DNA from: Lichenicola sp964247735
Lineage (GTDB): Bacteria; Pseudomonadota; Alphaproteobacteria; Acetobacterales; Acetobacteraceae
Assembly (NCBI GenBank): GCA_964247735.1
Contig: CAXTVS010000014.1
Span: forward strand, 1 to 64,000
Length of the DNA: 64,000 nucleotides
Direction of reading: 5' to 3'
Shown here: positions 10,001 to 18,435 of the stretch, one piece after another
Position numbering within the stretch: position 1 is the first letter of the stretch
Layout: every line of letters begins with the position of its first letter
Made by a program: the position numbers and the translations under genes
The notes under the pieces: model-generated
Told to the model about the DNA's origin: nothing
What the model saw: only the letters and a program-made list of their open reading frames with translations
The model's database searches: none

Positions 10001-10111
10001 GGAGCCGGCGGCCAGCGCACGCCTGCGCTCGATCCCCTGCCGCCGGACGATCGCTTCCTGCCGTTCCCGGTCGGCAACGATCATCTCGGGGCCGGACGGC
10101 AGGCGGTTCAT
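7085..10111 (-). CDS. RgpF-like (rhamnan synthesis F) / HAD-domain polysaccharide protein
   Basis: A 1008-residue multidomain protein. Residues 38-110 hold two copies of a short motif typical of bacterial surface-polysaccharide glycosyltransferases (FDGDWYI...HYL and FDVGDYL...HYL). Residues ~140-390 match the rhamnan synthesis F type: HVFHVELWGEI, HENRGRNFGPFL near 202-213, LHLHTKK near 228-233. From ~410 a HAD-type domain follows with motif I FDVFDTLL (415-422), motif II ATSDSYL, a lysine region RKDRGN and motif IV HVGDNEQSD. The last ~300 residues are unassigned. The likely role is assembly or modification of a surface glycan; the exact reaction is unknown. Its stop overlaps thiO, an odd partner. 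A LysR gene lies 153 bp upstream. Confidence 0.72.
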   Translation of the reverse strand: MNRLPSGPEMIVADRERQEAIVRRQGIERRRALAAGSGLFDGDWYIRHHVPARHSDLDPIEHYLACGVRAQASPGPLFDVGDYLRQAWHLRPGIDDPLTHYLQGGVAEGRRPVSVLADPPWDPFGRPVERLVSLPTPSQRPTIAVAAHVFHVELWGEICAALAMLPYRFSLLVTTDEPEKAERIEAEFPAHGLDASLLVQVHENRGRNFGPFLVGLRHAVAAHDLVLHLHTKKSAYRGAEQAGWRQVLLRTLLPARPVVSGLIQRFVDDPSLGVLTASPGEEMRYWGYHWLSNRHLARPLFDRLGLRSAVPGGMLDYPVGGMFWARTKAIAPLLDHPWTPDDFPPELGQTDGTIMHAIERVIVLVAQEAGYGFTELDYERGLCRPGWSSRNLDQYRRASHAGLLDTIAQVDTVSFDVFDTLLTRICLRPDAVHRFLEVQAARRHRGADDFVARRQAAEAAARQAQEGMGDVDLDQIYARFADDAGPAWSPEAIAFVHHEEVALDRRTLRPRSVMIEALDHARRTGRRVVATSDSYLPRRAFDAVLAQAGIAMDDVYLSSQRRARKDRGNLWPIVAAQEQGGAGTAPRLLHVGDNEQSDIQGTADHGIRHFHVLSPAALFEFYGLAPGGERTLGDDILLGPVACRLFNSPYLDPVDPSLVLREPEAAGAVLFGPLVFAFVAWLARHPTLRHMHRLFFVSREGWFLKRLYDAVREASGRTDLPPSSYLHCSRRAALAAAQGRGLDPDAVLRGAGFNGSLEAFLLARLGFVPDAALGHGHHRISFPRDADLVRCMIELMGDGIAAHGAGALRAFTAYAAQIGLTGPGPLGFVDVGYSGTMQTAIQTALGRPLIGLYMGVSQDAAQVRTGGGHAFGAFADGNVADFTGGYGLMLEAFLTAPHGQVTGYDDAVPATPLFRHDGLSQDLFPTLERIYDGVEQYALSLIRCWGPDLLDLPFRPEAATAMLQAVRDRRIRLSPELMAALSVEDDFCGNGEIAVFRHLGLDGAPASP

Positions 10112-10264
10112 GATCGAAGGCTACCACCTGCGGGGCGGCAGGTCGAAGCCCGCCCGCGGCGGCGTGAGGACGGAGGCCCAGGTGGAACGAGGTCCCGGGT
10201 TGCCGTCGAGCAGACCGCTCCGCGGCGGCTGCGGTGACCTGTGATTCCGGACCGAAGCGGCCGC

Positions 10265-11176
10265 CTACCGGATCTTCGGCCTCGCTCCGGCCGGACCTGC
10301 CGCGATGAGCTGGTCGATCCCGCTCAGGAAGGCCTTCAGCACGGTGGAGGGATTGTCGGGACGGTAGCCCACGGCGAGCTCGATGGTCGGCGGCCTGCCC
10401 TTCAGCGGCCGGCTCACCACCGACCACGGGAGCAGCGGCTCGACATAGGTCGGCAGCAGCGCGATGCCGCGTGTCGAGGCGACGAGAGAGATGCCGGTCC
10501 CGAAGTTGTCGATGCGGTAGCTGGGCTCGATCGCAACCCCGTTCCGGCGAAGGTAGCGTTCGACCACGTCCCGCAGGACGTGGGGAACGTCCGAGAAGCC
10601 GATGAACACCTCGCCCTCCAGGTCCCGGGCAGCGACGGCGTCCTGCCCGGCCAGACGGTGGTCGCTCGGCAGGACGGCAACCAGCGGCTCCCTGGCGATG
10701 ACGCGATAGTCCACGCCGGGCCGCGGCTCGATCCGGAGGAAGCCGAGATCGAGCTCTCCCCGCTGCAGCGCGTCGGCGATCTCGATCGAGTGCAGGCTGA
10801 TGACCTTGAACTCGATCCTCGGCAGGTCGGCGTGCAGCACCCGCGTGACATGCGGCAGCCAGTCGACCTCCTGGCCGGTGATGAAGCCGACCGAGAAGGC
10901 CGCCCGGGCCGGCCTCGCGGCGCGCCGGGCGGCCTGGACGGCTTCCGCCGCCTGGCCCAGTGCGAGCCGCGCGTGGTCGAGGAAGACGCGGCCCGACGGG
11001 GTCAACGTCATGCCGCGCGCGCCGCGCGTGAAGAGCTGGACGCCCACCTCGAGCTCGAGATCACGCAGCTGCCGGCCCAGCGAGGGCTGTGCCGTGTGCA
11101 GCCGCCGTTCCGCCGCGACGGTGACGCTGCCTTCCTCCGCCACGGCGACGAAGTAGCGGAGATGGCGCAGCTCCAT
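10265..11176 (-). CDS. LysR-family transcriptional regulator
   Basis: About 303 residues from the chosen ATG at 11176. The N-terminal winged helix-turn-helix is clear (MELRHLRYFVAVAEEGSVTVAA, then AQPSLGRQLRDLE), followed by a periplasmic-binding-protein-like effector domain (VDYRVIAREPLVAVLP...). LysR proteins usually begin at the Met just before LRHLRYF; in-frame Met codons at 11185, 11191 and 11242 are alternatives. It is transcribed away from two SDR genes, so it probably controls them from the shared intergenic region, where a T-N11-A inverted repeat is present at 11315-11333. The effector is unknown. Confidence 0.9.
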   Translation of the reverse strand: MELRHLRYFVAVAEEGSVTVAAERRLHTAQPSLGRQLRDLELEVGVQLFTRGARGMTLTPSGRVFLDHARLALGQAAEAVQAARRAARPARAAFSVGFITGQEVDWLPHVTRVLHADLPRIEFKVISLHSIEIADALQRGELDLGFLRIEPRPGVDYRVIAREPLVAVLPSDHRLAGQDAVAARDLEGEVFIGFSDVPHVLRDVVERYLRRNGVAIEPSYRIDNFGTGISLVASTRGIALLPTYVEPLLPWSVVSRPLKGRPPTIELAVGYRPDNPSTVLKAFLSGIDQLIAAGPAGARPKIR

Positions 11177-11563
11177 CCGGTCCATGCCCATCAGGTATGG
11201 CTGGACGATATACAAAGTCTTTTCCAGAACCGCAACGAACACCTAGATCTTCCACACCAACCGGAAAGGAGCCTACCGGCAAGGCAGAAAAGGTTCGCAC
11301 GACAACGCTCGACTCGTTCTTGATGCGAGAACGGCGCAACGGCGCAATGCCTTGCAGGGCTGCTTCCGCATCAGGTCGTTGCCGTCCGACGAGCGGAGCC
11401 GGTGCAGGTCGCAGCGCCCCGGGTTCCAGGTGGCCATCGCGACGATACTGGCGTCCGCTGGACCTGGATTACCCTGCTTCTCGACGATGAGCCGGACCGA
11501 CACCCGGATCGACCGGATCCGGACGTCCGGAAACTTCCTCAACCCAGCAAAGGAATACCGACC
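11177..11563. promoter_or_regulatory. Divergent intergenic region between LysR gene and SDR operon
   Basis: This 387-bp stretch holds no supported gene. It must carry the promoters of the LysR gene (minus) and the SDR operon (plus). The only clear structured element is the inverted repeat at 11315-11333. An AAAGGA Shine-Dalgarno at about 11549-11554 serves the SDR start at 11564. Confidence 0.6.
11315..11333. promoter_or_regulatory. Candidate LysR operator (inverted repeat with T-N11-A core)
   Basis: A perfect 6-bp inverted repeat, CGTTCT and AGAACG, is separated by 7 bp (TGATGCG). The inner TCT...AGA gives the T-N11-A spacing recognised by LysR-type regulators. It lies between the divergent LysR and SDR genes, the expected place for autoregulation and activation. 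Confidence 0.5.
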
Positions 11564-12304
11564 ATGACAAACCTGACGGGCAAGACGGCCCTCGTGACCG
11601 GCGGATCTCGCGGCATCGGCGCCGCGATCGCCAAGCGGCTGGCCGCCGACGGCGCCAACGTGGCGATCACCTATGCCCAGGGTGCGGCCGCCGCCGCCCA
11701 GGTGGTGAGCGCGATCGAAGGGGCCGGCGGCCACGCGATCGCGATCCAGGCGGATGCCGCCGATGCCAAGGCCGTCACCGCCGCGGTCGAGAGGGCCGTC
11801 TCCACCTTCGGCCGGCTCGACGTGCTGGTGAACAATGCCGGCACCGCCATCCCGAAGCCGTTCGAGGAGACGACGCTGGAGGAGATGGACCGCGTGATCG
11901 ACATCAACCTGCGCGGCGTGTTCGTCGCCACGCAGGCCGCACTCAGGCATCTGCAGGATGGCGGCCGCATCATCACCATCGGCTCCTGCGTGGGAGAGCG
12001 CCTGGCGACGCCGGGCCTGGTGGCCTACGCCGCGACCAAGGGCGCGGTGAAGATGTTCACGCAAGGCCTGTCGCGCGAGGTCGGAGCACGCGGCATCACG
12101 GTCAACAACGTCCAGCCGGGCCCGATCGACACCGATCTCAACCCCGCCGCCGGCGACTGGGCGACGCCGCAGATCGCGAACACGGCGTTGAAGCGCTACG
12201 GCCACGTCGACGACATCGCCGCCATGGTGGCGTTCGTCGCCGGTCCGGACGCCGGTTACATCACGGGCGCAAGCCTCACCGTCGACGGCGGCACCAACGC
12301 CTGA
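11564..12304 (+). CDS. SDR-family NAD(P)-dependent oxidoreductase 1
   Basis: A 246-residue classical short-chain dehydrogenase. The cofactor loop TGGSRGIG is near residues 12-19, the NNAG motif is present (LVNNAGTA), and the catalytic Ser and YxxxK are visible (GSCVGERLATP... then YAATK). It ends in the usual TVDGG motif. It reduces or oxidises a carbonyl/alcohol; similar sequences are often annotated as 3-oxoacyl-ACP reductase-like, but no acyl carrier context exists here. The start at 11564 has AAAGGA upstream; an in-frame extension upstream lacks coding character. A second SDR gene follows after 14 bp, and a LysR gene diverges upstream. Confidence 0.9.
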   Translation: MTNLTGKTALVTGGSRGIGAAIAKRLAADGANVAITYAQGAAAAAQVVSAIEGAGGHAIAIQADAADAKAVTAAVERAVSTFGRLDVLVNNAGTAIPKPFEETTLEEMDRVIDINLRGVFVATQAALRHLQDGGRIITIGSCVGERLATPGLVAYAATKGAVKMFTQGLSREVGARGITVNNVQPGPIDTDLNPAAGDWATPQIANTALKRYGHVDDIAAMVAFVAGPDAGYITGASLTVDGGTNA

Positions 12305-12318
12305 GCAGGAGCACGGCC

Positions 12319-13065
12319 ATGGCCAGCTGCAACGGGAAGACCGCCCTCGTCACCGGCGCGTCGCGCGGCATCGGCCGGGCAGCCGCGCTGGCCCTGGCCG
12401 AGGCAGGCGCCCAGGTGCTCGTCCACTATGGACGGAACGTCGACGAGGCGGACGCGGTGGTCGAGCGGATCCGGGCGATCGGCGGCCGGGCGCAGGGGAT
12501 CGGCGTCGATCTTGCCCTGCCTGACGGACCGGCGGAGCTTGCCCGGCGGGTACGGGCGATCGCCGGCGAGCGCCTCGACATCCTGGTCGCCAACGCCGGC
12601 ATCAGCAAGACGGCGTCGATCGAGGACACGACGATCGCGGACTTCGACGCCCTGTTCGCGGTCAACGTCCGCGCGCCGTTCTTCCTGGTGCAGCAGTTGC
12701 TGCCGATCCTGCAGGACGGCTCGAGCGTGATCTTCACCTCGTCGCTGGTGGCGCACGCCGCGGTCGGCTCGCTCCCGGCCTATGCCGCGACGAAGGGCGC
12801 GATCGATACCCTGGTCAGGCACTTTGCCGCCATCCTCGGGCCTCGCGGCATCCGCGTGAACGCGGTTGCTCCGGGGGTGGTCGCGACCGACATGTCGAGC
12901 TTCGCCAAGACCGAGGCCGGTCGTGACCACGCGCTCGGGTTCCAGGCGCTCAAGCGCATCGCGCAGGCCGACGACATCGCCGACGCCATCACCTTTCTGG
13001 CCTCCGACTCGGCGCGCTGGGTGTCCGGCGACACGTTGAGGGTCGATGGCGGATCGAAACTGTGA
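12319..13065 (+). CDS. SDR-family NAD(P)-dependent oxidoreductase 2
   Basis: A 248-residue classical SDR with TGASRGIG at the N-terminus, a VANAGIS motif, the catalytic Ser and YAATK, and a terminal RVDGG. It is a paralogue of the gene 14 bp upstream, with the same length, the same order of motifs and closely similar stretches such as YAATKGA. This points to an old tandem duplication or recruitment of two related reductases for one pathway. An AGGAG-like site (GAGCAGGAGC) precedes the ATG. The substrate is unknown. Confidence 0.9.
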   Translation: MASCNGKTALVTGASRGIGRAAALALAEAGAQVLVHYGRNVDEADAVVERIRAIGGRAQGIGVDLALPDGPAELARRVRAIAGERLDILVANAGISKTASIEDTTIADFDALFAVNVRAPFFLVQQLLPILQDGSSVIFTSSLVAHAAVGSLPAYAATKGAIDTLVRHFAAILGPRGIRVNAVAPGVVATDMSSFAKTEAGRDHALGFQALKRIAQADDIADAITFLASDSARWVSGDTLRVDGGSKL

Positions 13066-13212
13066 CGGGCGCCACCTGGAACGCTGGAAGCCGGGTTCAG
13101 CCTGATGCGTGCCGTGCCCGCCCGGCTGCAGGATGAGGCAATCCGACGGTCGTTTCCGGGCCGGCTGCCGACGGCCATGCGTTTCCCGCCAAGCTGATGA
13201 AGGACCACTTCC

Positions 13213-13593
13213 ATGGCGGATCGTCCCATCAAAACCTCAGGTCATGACCATCCCATCACGATCACCCCGAACGGAAGCCGGGTGACGATACACGTGGGCG
13301 GCAGGATGATCGCCGACACGACGAGTGCCCTGACGCTGCACGAGGCAAACTATCCTCCGGTCCATTACGTTCCGCGCAAGGACGTAGATCTGGCTGCACT
13401 CGCCACAACGGACACGCGTACCCATTGCCCCTACAAGGGCGAGGCGTCCTACTTCAGCATTCCGGCAGGCGGTGCGCGTTCGGTCGACGCGATCTGGAGC
13501 TATGAGGATCCGCATGAAGGCGTCGCTGCCATCAAGGATCATCTCGCCTTCTATCCAGATCGCGTCGAGACGATCGAGGAGCATGCCGGCTGA
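13213..13593 (+). CDS. DUF427 domain protein
   Basis: A 126-residue protein with the DUF427 pattern. Visible segments are ITPNGSRVTIHVGGRMIADT near residues 16-35, YPPVHYVPRKDVD, the CPYKGEASYFS segment near 92-102, and a terminal SYEDPHEGVAAIKDHLAFYPDRV. The fold is a small beta-rich domain of unknown reaction. It lies 147 bp downstream of the second SDR gene on the same strand and may belong to the same LysR-controlled unit. An AAGGA Shine-Dalgarno precedes the ATG. Confidence 0.85.
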   Translation: MADRPIKTSGHDHPITITPNGSRVTIHVGGRMIADTTSALTLHEANYPPVHYVPRKDVDLAALATTDTRTHCPYKGEASYFSIPAGGARSVDAIWSYEDPHEGVAAIKDHLAFYPDRVETIEEHAG

Positions 13594-13647
13594 GTCTGAC
13601 CGGGAAGGAAGCGCAGCCGGATCCGGTCGATGGCTGCGGCCGTGCGG

Positions 13648-14472
13648 TCAGCACGCGATCCGCTGCATCCCCGTGCACACCTCGAACCCATCCGACCGCG
13701 CCACCGCCACCAGCGTCATCCCCGCCTGCTCCGCCACACGCAGCGCGAGCGCGGTCGGAGCCGAGACGGCCGCCAGCACCGGCGCACCCATGATCGATGC
13801 CTTCTGCACCAGCTCGACCGAGATGCGGCTGGTCATCACCACGATGCCGTCCGATGCCGCCCGGCCGGACGCGGCCAGCGCGCCGTGCAGCTTGTCGAGC
13901 GCGTTGTGGCGGCCGACGTCCTCCCGCAGGGCGACCAGCCCGTCGCGCTCGGTCCAGAACCCGGCCGCGTGCACGGCGTGGGTGCGCCGGTTCAGCGCCT
14001 GGGCCGGGCGCAGCGACTCCATCGCCGCCTGCACCGCCTCGGGCGTGTAGCGCCGCCCTTCCGGAACCGGGCGCGGCGGGCGCAGCGCCGCTTCCAGGCT
14101 TTCCAGACCGCACAGGCCGCAGCCGGTCGGGCCGGCGACGTGGCGGCGTCGGGCGTCCAGCGTCCGCATCTGCGCCTCGCCCACCCAGAGGCGCAGCTCG
14201 ATGCCGCGCAGGTGCGCGTCGGGCTCGGCGCGGAGCAGCACCGTCTCGATCTGCTCGATCTCGGCGACCGAGGCGACGATCTCCTCGGACAGGCTGAAGC
14301 CGCGCGCGAAGTCGTCCAGGTCGAGCGGGGTCGCCATCATCACAGCGTGCGACGTGCGGTTGTAGGAAAGGGCGACCGGCATCTCCTCCGGCACCTCGCG
14401 TGCGCCCGCGGTGAACGCGCCGTCGCGCCAGCTCAGGCGGTCGATCCGCCGGACCGGATCGACCGCGTCCAT
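13648..14472 (-). CDS. fdhD: Formate dehydrogenase accessory sulfurtransferase FdhD
   Basis: FdhD (274 aa) transfers sulfur from IscS to the molybdenum or tungsten cofactor of formate dehydrogenase and is needed for its activity. The CGLCG-type motif carrying the catalytic cysteines is present (TGCGLCGLES near residue 130). Other family segments are REDVGRHNALDK and MTSRISVELVQKA. No formate dehydrogenase gene is in the window. It starts 11 bp after the glmS stop, so it is probably co-transcribed with glmU-glmS, with which it has no evident functional tie. Confidence 0.92.
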   Translation of the reverse strand: MDAVDPVRRIDRLSWRDGAFTAGAREVPEEMPVALSYNRTSHAVMMATPLDLDDFARGFSLSEEIVASVAEIEQIETVLLRAEPDAHLRGIELRLWVGEAQMRTLDARRRHVAGPTGCGLCGLESLEAALRPPRPVPEGRRYTPEAVQAAMESLRPAQALNRRTHAVHAAGFWTERDGLVALREDVGRHNALDKLHGALAASGRAASDGIVVMTSRISVELVQKASIMGAPVLAAVSAPTALALRVAEQAGMTLVAVARSDGFEVCTGMQRIAC

Positions 14473-14483
14473 CGGGTGCGCCC

Positions 14484-16307
14484 CTACTCCACGGTCACGG
14501 ACTTGGCCAGGTTGCGCGGCTGGTCCACGTCGGTGCCCTTCAGCAGCGCCACCTCGTAGGCCAGCATCTGCACCGCGATGCTGTGCAGGATGGGCGCGGT
14601 GAAGGCGTGCGCCTCCGGCAGCACGATCAGCTGCTCCGCAACCCGCTGCATGCGCGCGGCCCCGGCCGGGTCGGTGAACAGCAGCAGCCGGCCGCCGCGG
14701 GCGCGGGCTTCCTGCAGGTTGGACGCGGTCTTGTCGAACAGCCGGCCGGAGGGCGCGCTCGCCACCACCGGCACGGTGCGGTCGATCAGCGCGATCGGGC
14801 CGTGCTTCATCTCGCCGGCGGCGTAGGCCTCGGCGTGGATGTAGGTGATCTCCTTGAGCTTGAGCGCGCCCTCCAGGGCCACCGGGAAGTGCGCGCCGCG
14901 GCCGAGATACAGCACGTCGCGCGCCTCGGCGATCACCGCGGCGGCGTCCCGGATCGCGGGGGCGAGCGTGAACAGCTCCGCAGCACGGCCGGGCAGGTCG
15001 AGCAGCGCCTGGACCAGCTCCTCCTCGCGCGCCTGCGTCAGGGTGCCGCGCGCGCGGCCGGTGGCGATGGCGAGGCAGGCCAGCACCGACAGCTGCGCGG
15101 TGAACGCCTTGGTGCTGGCGACGCAGATCTCGGGTCCCGCCACCGTGTCCAGCACCAGGTCGCTCTCGCGGGCCATGGTGCTCTCGGCGACGTTGAGCAC
15201 CGACAGCACGTGCTGGCCGCCGGCGCGCAGGCTGCGCAGGGCGGCCAGCGTGTCCGCGGTCTCGCCGGACTGGCTGATCAGCAGGCCGAGGCCGCCCTCG
15301 GCCAGCGGCGGCTCGCGGTAGCGCAGCTCGCTGGCGACGTCGGCATCGACCGGGATGCGCGCCTCGGATTCGAGCCACCAGCGGCCGATCATCCCCGCAT
15401 AGAACGCCGAGCCGCAGGCGGTGACGGTGATGCGGGGGATGCGGGCCAAGTCGAACGGCAGCTCCGGCAGCACCACCCGGCGCGTGCCGGGGTCGATCAT
15501 GCGCTGCAGGGTCTGGCCGATCACCAGCGGGTGCTCGTGCAGCTCCTTCTCCATGTAGTGGCGGTAGCCGTCCTTGCCGATCGCCCCACCCGGCAGCGCG
15601 CTGTGCCGGATCTCGCAGGGCACCTGCTCGCCGTCGGCGTCGAACATGTCGGCACCGGATCGCGACAGCACCGCCCAGTGGCCGTCGCGGAGGTAGGCGA
15701 TGCGGCGGGTTAGCGGCGCCAGCGCCAGGCTGTCGGAGCCGAGGAACATCTCGTCCTCGCCGAAGCCGACCGCGAGCGGGGCGCCATGGCGGGCGCCGAT
15801 CATCAGCTGCGGGTGGCCGGCGAAGATCATCGCCAGCGCGTAGGCGCCGCTCAGCCGCTTCAGGCAGGCCTGGGCCGCCTCGCGCGGCGCCATGCCCTGC
15901 TTGAGGTTGAGGTCGACCAGCTGCGCCACCGTCTCGGTGTCGGTTTCGGTGGAGAACACCTGGCCCTGCGCTTCCAGCTCGGCGCGCAGCTCGGCATGGT
16001 TCTCGATGATGCCGTTATGCACCACCGACACGCGGTCGGTGCCGTGCGGATGGGCGTTGCCCTCGGTCGGCGCACCGTGGGTCGCCCAGCGGGTGTGGCC
16101 GATCCCGGTGACGCCGGGCAGCGGGCGCCGCTCCAGCACCTCGCCCAGCCGGTCCAGTTTGCCCTCGGCGCGGCGGCGGTCGATGTGCCCGTTCACCAGT
16201 GTGGCGATCCCGGCGGAGTCGTAGCCGCGGTATTCCAGCCGGCGCAGCGCGTCGAACAGGAGCGGGGCCGCCTCCCGCGTGCCGACGACGCCGACGATTC
16301 CGCACAT
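14484..16307 (-). CDS. glmS: Glutamine--fructose-6-phosphate aminotransferase GlmS
   Basis: GlmS (607 aa, the usual length) makes glucosamine 6-phosphate from fructose 6-phosphate and glutamine, the first step to UDP-GlcNAc. The N-terminal catalytic Cys2 (MCGIVGVVG) marks the glutamine amidohydrolase domain. Two SIS sugar-isomerase domains follow (ACGSAFYAG, ISQSGETADT, then LGRGAHFPVALEGALKLKE), and the C-terminus is PRNLAKSVTVE. The ATG overlaps the glmU stop (ATGA). No glmS ribozyme is expected or seen, since the start is inside the operon. Confidence 0.97.
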   Translation of the reverse strand: MCGIVGVVGTREAAPLLFDALRRLEYRGYDSAGIATLVNGHIDRRRAEGKLDRLGEVLERRPLPGVTGIGHTRWATHGAPTEGNAHPHGTDRVSVVHNGIIENHAELRAELEAQGQVFSTETDTETVAQLVDLNLKQGMAPREAAQACLKRLSGAYALAMIFAGHPQLMIGARHGAPLAVGFGEDEMFLGSDSLALAPLTRRIAYLRDGHWAVLSRSGADMFDADGEQVPCEIRHSALPGGAIGKDGYRHYMEKELHEHPLVIGQTLQRMIDPGTRRVVLPELPFDLARIPRITVTACGSAFYAGMIGRWWLESEARIPVDADVASELRYREPPLAEGGLGLLISQSGETADTLAALRSLRAGGQHVLSVLNVAESTMARESDLVLDTVAGPEICVASTKAFTAQLSVLACLAIATGRARGTLTQAREEELVQALLDLPGRAAELFTLAPAIRDAAAVIAEARDVLYLGRGAHFPVALEGALKLKEITYIHAEAYAAGEMKHGPIALIDRTVPVVASAPSGRLFDKTASNLQEARARGGRLLLFTDPAGAARMQRVAEQLIVLPEAHAFTAPILHSIAVQMLAYEVALLKGTDVDQPRNLAKSVTVE

Positions 16308-17665
16308 CAGTCCGTCTCCCGCTTCAGCCCTGTCCGCAGGGTGGCACGCAAGGTGGCGCCCCGGCCCGGCTTGGTATCCTGTCTTGCCCGCCCGAACGCC
16401 AGCGCGTCCGCGGGAACCTCGTCGGTGATCGTGCTGCCGGCGGCGACGAAGGCGCGGTCGCCGAGCGACACCGGTGCCACCAGGGTGGCGTTGGAGCCGA
16501 CGAACACGTCCGTGCCGATCGTGGTCCGGTGCTTGGACACGCCGTCGTAGTTGCAGGTGATGGTGCCGGCGCCGATGTTGCTCCCCGGCCCGATCGCGGC
16601 GTCGCCGAGGTAGGCCAGGTGGTTGGCCTTGGCGCCGGCGCCGAGCCGGGTCGCCTTGAGCTCGACGAAGTTGCCGACATGCGCGAGCGACTCCACCACC
16701 GTGCCGGGACGCAGCCGCGCATAGGGGCCGATCAGCGCGCCCTCGCCCACCACGGCGCCTTCGAGGTGGCTGAAGGCGCGTATCTCGCTGCCGGCCCCCA
16801 CCGTGACGCCGGGGCCGAACACCACGTTCTGGTGCACGGTGACGTCGGGGCCCAGCACCGTGTCGGCGCACAGGAACACCGTGTCCGGTGCCAGCAGGGT
16901 GGCGCCGTTCTCCATCGCCAGCCGCCGCAGCCGGCGCTGCACCACTTCCTCCGCCTCGGCCAGCTCGACACGCGAGTTGATGCCGCGCAGCTCCTCCTCC
17001 GGCGCCTCGACGTGGCGCACCACCGCACCCTCGGCGGCGGCCAGCGCCACCACGTCGGTGAGGTAGTATTCGCCCTTGCTGTTGCCGTTGCGTACCTGGG
17101 CGAGCCAGCGGGTGAAGTCGCCGGCGCCGGCGCACAGCACGCCGGCGTTGCACAGGCCGATGGCGCGCTCGGCGTCCGTCGCGTCCGCCCATTCGACGAT
17201 CCGACGCACCGTTTCGCCGCCGGCACCATCCCGCTCCGTCACCAGCCGGCCGTAGCGACCCGGATCCGCCGGGCGCATCGCCAGCAGTGCCAGGCCGGTG
17301 TCGTCCTGCCGACGGCGCGCGACCAGCCGGGCCAGCGTGTCCGGCGAGACCAGGGGGTTGTCGGCATACAGCACCGCCACGTCACCGGCGCCGAACAGCG
17401 ACGCCGCCTGCAGAGCGGCATGCGCGGTGCCGAGCCGATCCTGCTGCACCACCACCGGGTGCGGGGCGGCGACCGCCTCCAGCGCCGCGGCCTCCGGACC
17501 GGCCACCACGACGATGCGCTCGAACACCGCGCTGCAGCTGTCGAGGAGGTGACGCAGCATCGGCCGACCGGCGATCGGATGCAGCGCCTTCGGCCGCGTG
17601 GACTTCATGCGGGTGCCGAGGCCGGCGGCAAGCAGGATGGCGGTGGCATCGACGCGTTGGGACAT
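16307..17665 (-). CDS. glmU: Bifunctional GlmU: GlcN-1-P acetyltransferase / GlcNAc-1-P uridyltransferase
   Basis: GlmU (452 aa) performs the last two steps to UDP-GlcNAc. The N-terminal pyrophosphorylase domain carries LLAAGLGTRMKSTRPK near residues 12-27 and DRLGTAHA. The C-terminal part is a left-handed beta-helix of hexapeptide repeats (VGAGSEIRAFSHLEG, IGPGSNIGAGTITCNYDG) with the conserved N-Y-D. It heads a glmU-glmS-fdhD minus-strand operon, divergent from the phosphatase gene at 17749 (83 bp between starts). Confidence 0.97.
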   Translation of the reverse strand: MSQRVDATAILLAAGLGTRMKSTRPKALHPIAGRPMLRHLLDSCSAVFERIVVVAGPEAAALEAVAAPHPVVVQQDRLGTAHAALQAASLFGAGDVAVLYADNPLVSPDTLARLVARRRQDDTGLALLAMRPADPGRYGRLVTERDGAGGETVRRIVEWADATDAERAIGLCNAGVLCAGAGDFTRWLAQVRNGNSKGEYYLTDVVALAAAEGAVVRHVEAPEEELRGINSRVELAEAEEVVQRRLRRLAMENGATLLAPDTVFLCADTVLGPDVTVHQNVVFGPGVTVGAGSEIRAFSHLEGAVVGEGALIGPYARLRPGTVVESLAHVGNFVELKATRLGAGAKANHLAYLGDAAIGPGSNIGAGTITCNYDGVSKHRTTIGTDVFVGSNATLVAPVSLGDRAFVAAGSTITDEVPADALAFGRARQDTKPGRGATLRATLRTGLKRETD

Positions 17666-17748
17666 TTCTTCTGCCGGTAGCGGTCCGCGCTGATGCCGTC
17701 AAACCCGTGCCGAACCGGAACCGATCAACAACCGTTACGGATTACTGC

Positions 17749-18435
17749 ATGACCCGCTCCTCGCGCGACTTCCCCCTGCTGGTGTTCGACCTGGACGGCA
17801 CCCTGGTCGACAGCGTTCCGGACCTCCTGTCCTGTGCCAACCGCATGCTGGACCGGCGTGGGCTGCCGCACATCGAGGCGGACGAGTTGCGGCCGATGGT
17901 CGGCGATGGGCTGCACGCCCTGGTCGAGCGCGTCCTGCTCAGCCGCGGTGCGGTGCCGGACGCGCGGGCGGTCAGCGCCTACATGGCCGACTACGCGGTG
18001 CACGCGGCGGACAGCTCGCGGCTGTTTCCCGGGATCGGCGCCATGCTGGACGGGGCGCTGGCAGCAGGCTGGAGGCTCGCCGTCTGCACCAACAAGCCGG
18101 CGGCCGACGCGCGCCTGCTGCTCGCGGCACTCGGGATCGGTCCGCTGTTCGCAGCGATCGGCGGCGGCGACAGCTTCTCCTCGCGCAAACCCGATCCCGC
18201 CCACCTGCTGGGCACGGTCGCGCTGGCGAACGGGCGGCGCGAACGCGCGGTGATGATCGGCGACCACCGCAACGACGTGTCCGCCGCGCGCGGCGCCCGG
18301 ATCCCGTCGATCTTCGCCGGCTGGGGCTATGGCGGCGCGGAAATGCATGCCGGTGCCGGCGCGGTGGTCGGCGATCCGGCCGAGGTGCCGGGCATCGCGC
18401 TCCGCCTGCTCGATGCCGCGGCCGCCGGGACCTGA
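17749..18435 (+). CDS. gph: Phosphoglycolate phosphatase-like HAD hydrolase
   Basis: A 228-residue HAD-superfamily phosphatase with all four motifs: FDLDGTLVDS (motif I), VCTNKP (motif II), SSRKPDP (motif III) and MIGDHRND (motif IV). A helical cap lies between motifs I and II. This matches phosphoglycolate phosphatase, which removes 2-phosphoglycolate formed in DNA repair or photorespiration, although related HADs act on other phosphates. The start at 17749 places motif I about 12 residues in, as usual. The long in-frame extension upstream lies antiparallel to glmU and was not used. Confidence 0.83.
   Translation: MTRSSRDFPLLVFDLDGTLVDSVPDLLSCANRMLDRRGLPHIEADELRPMVGDGLHALVERVLLSRGAVPDARAVSAYMADYAVHAADSSRLFPGIGAMLDGALAAGWRLAVCTNKPAADARLLLAALGIGPLFAAIGGGDSFSSRKPDPAHLLGTVALANGRRERAVMIGDHRNDVSAARGARIPSIFAGWGYGGAEMHAGAGAVVGDPAEVPGIALRLLDAAAAGT

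Noticed and set aside
10112..10264. Search for a TPP riboswitch upstream of the thiO-containing run
   Set aside because: No stretch resembling the conserved CUGAGA core with its paired elements was seen on the minus strand here.
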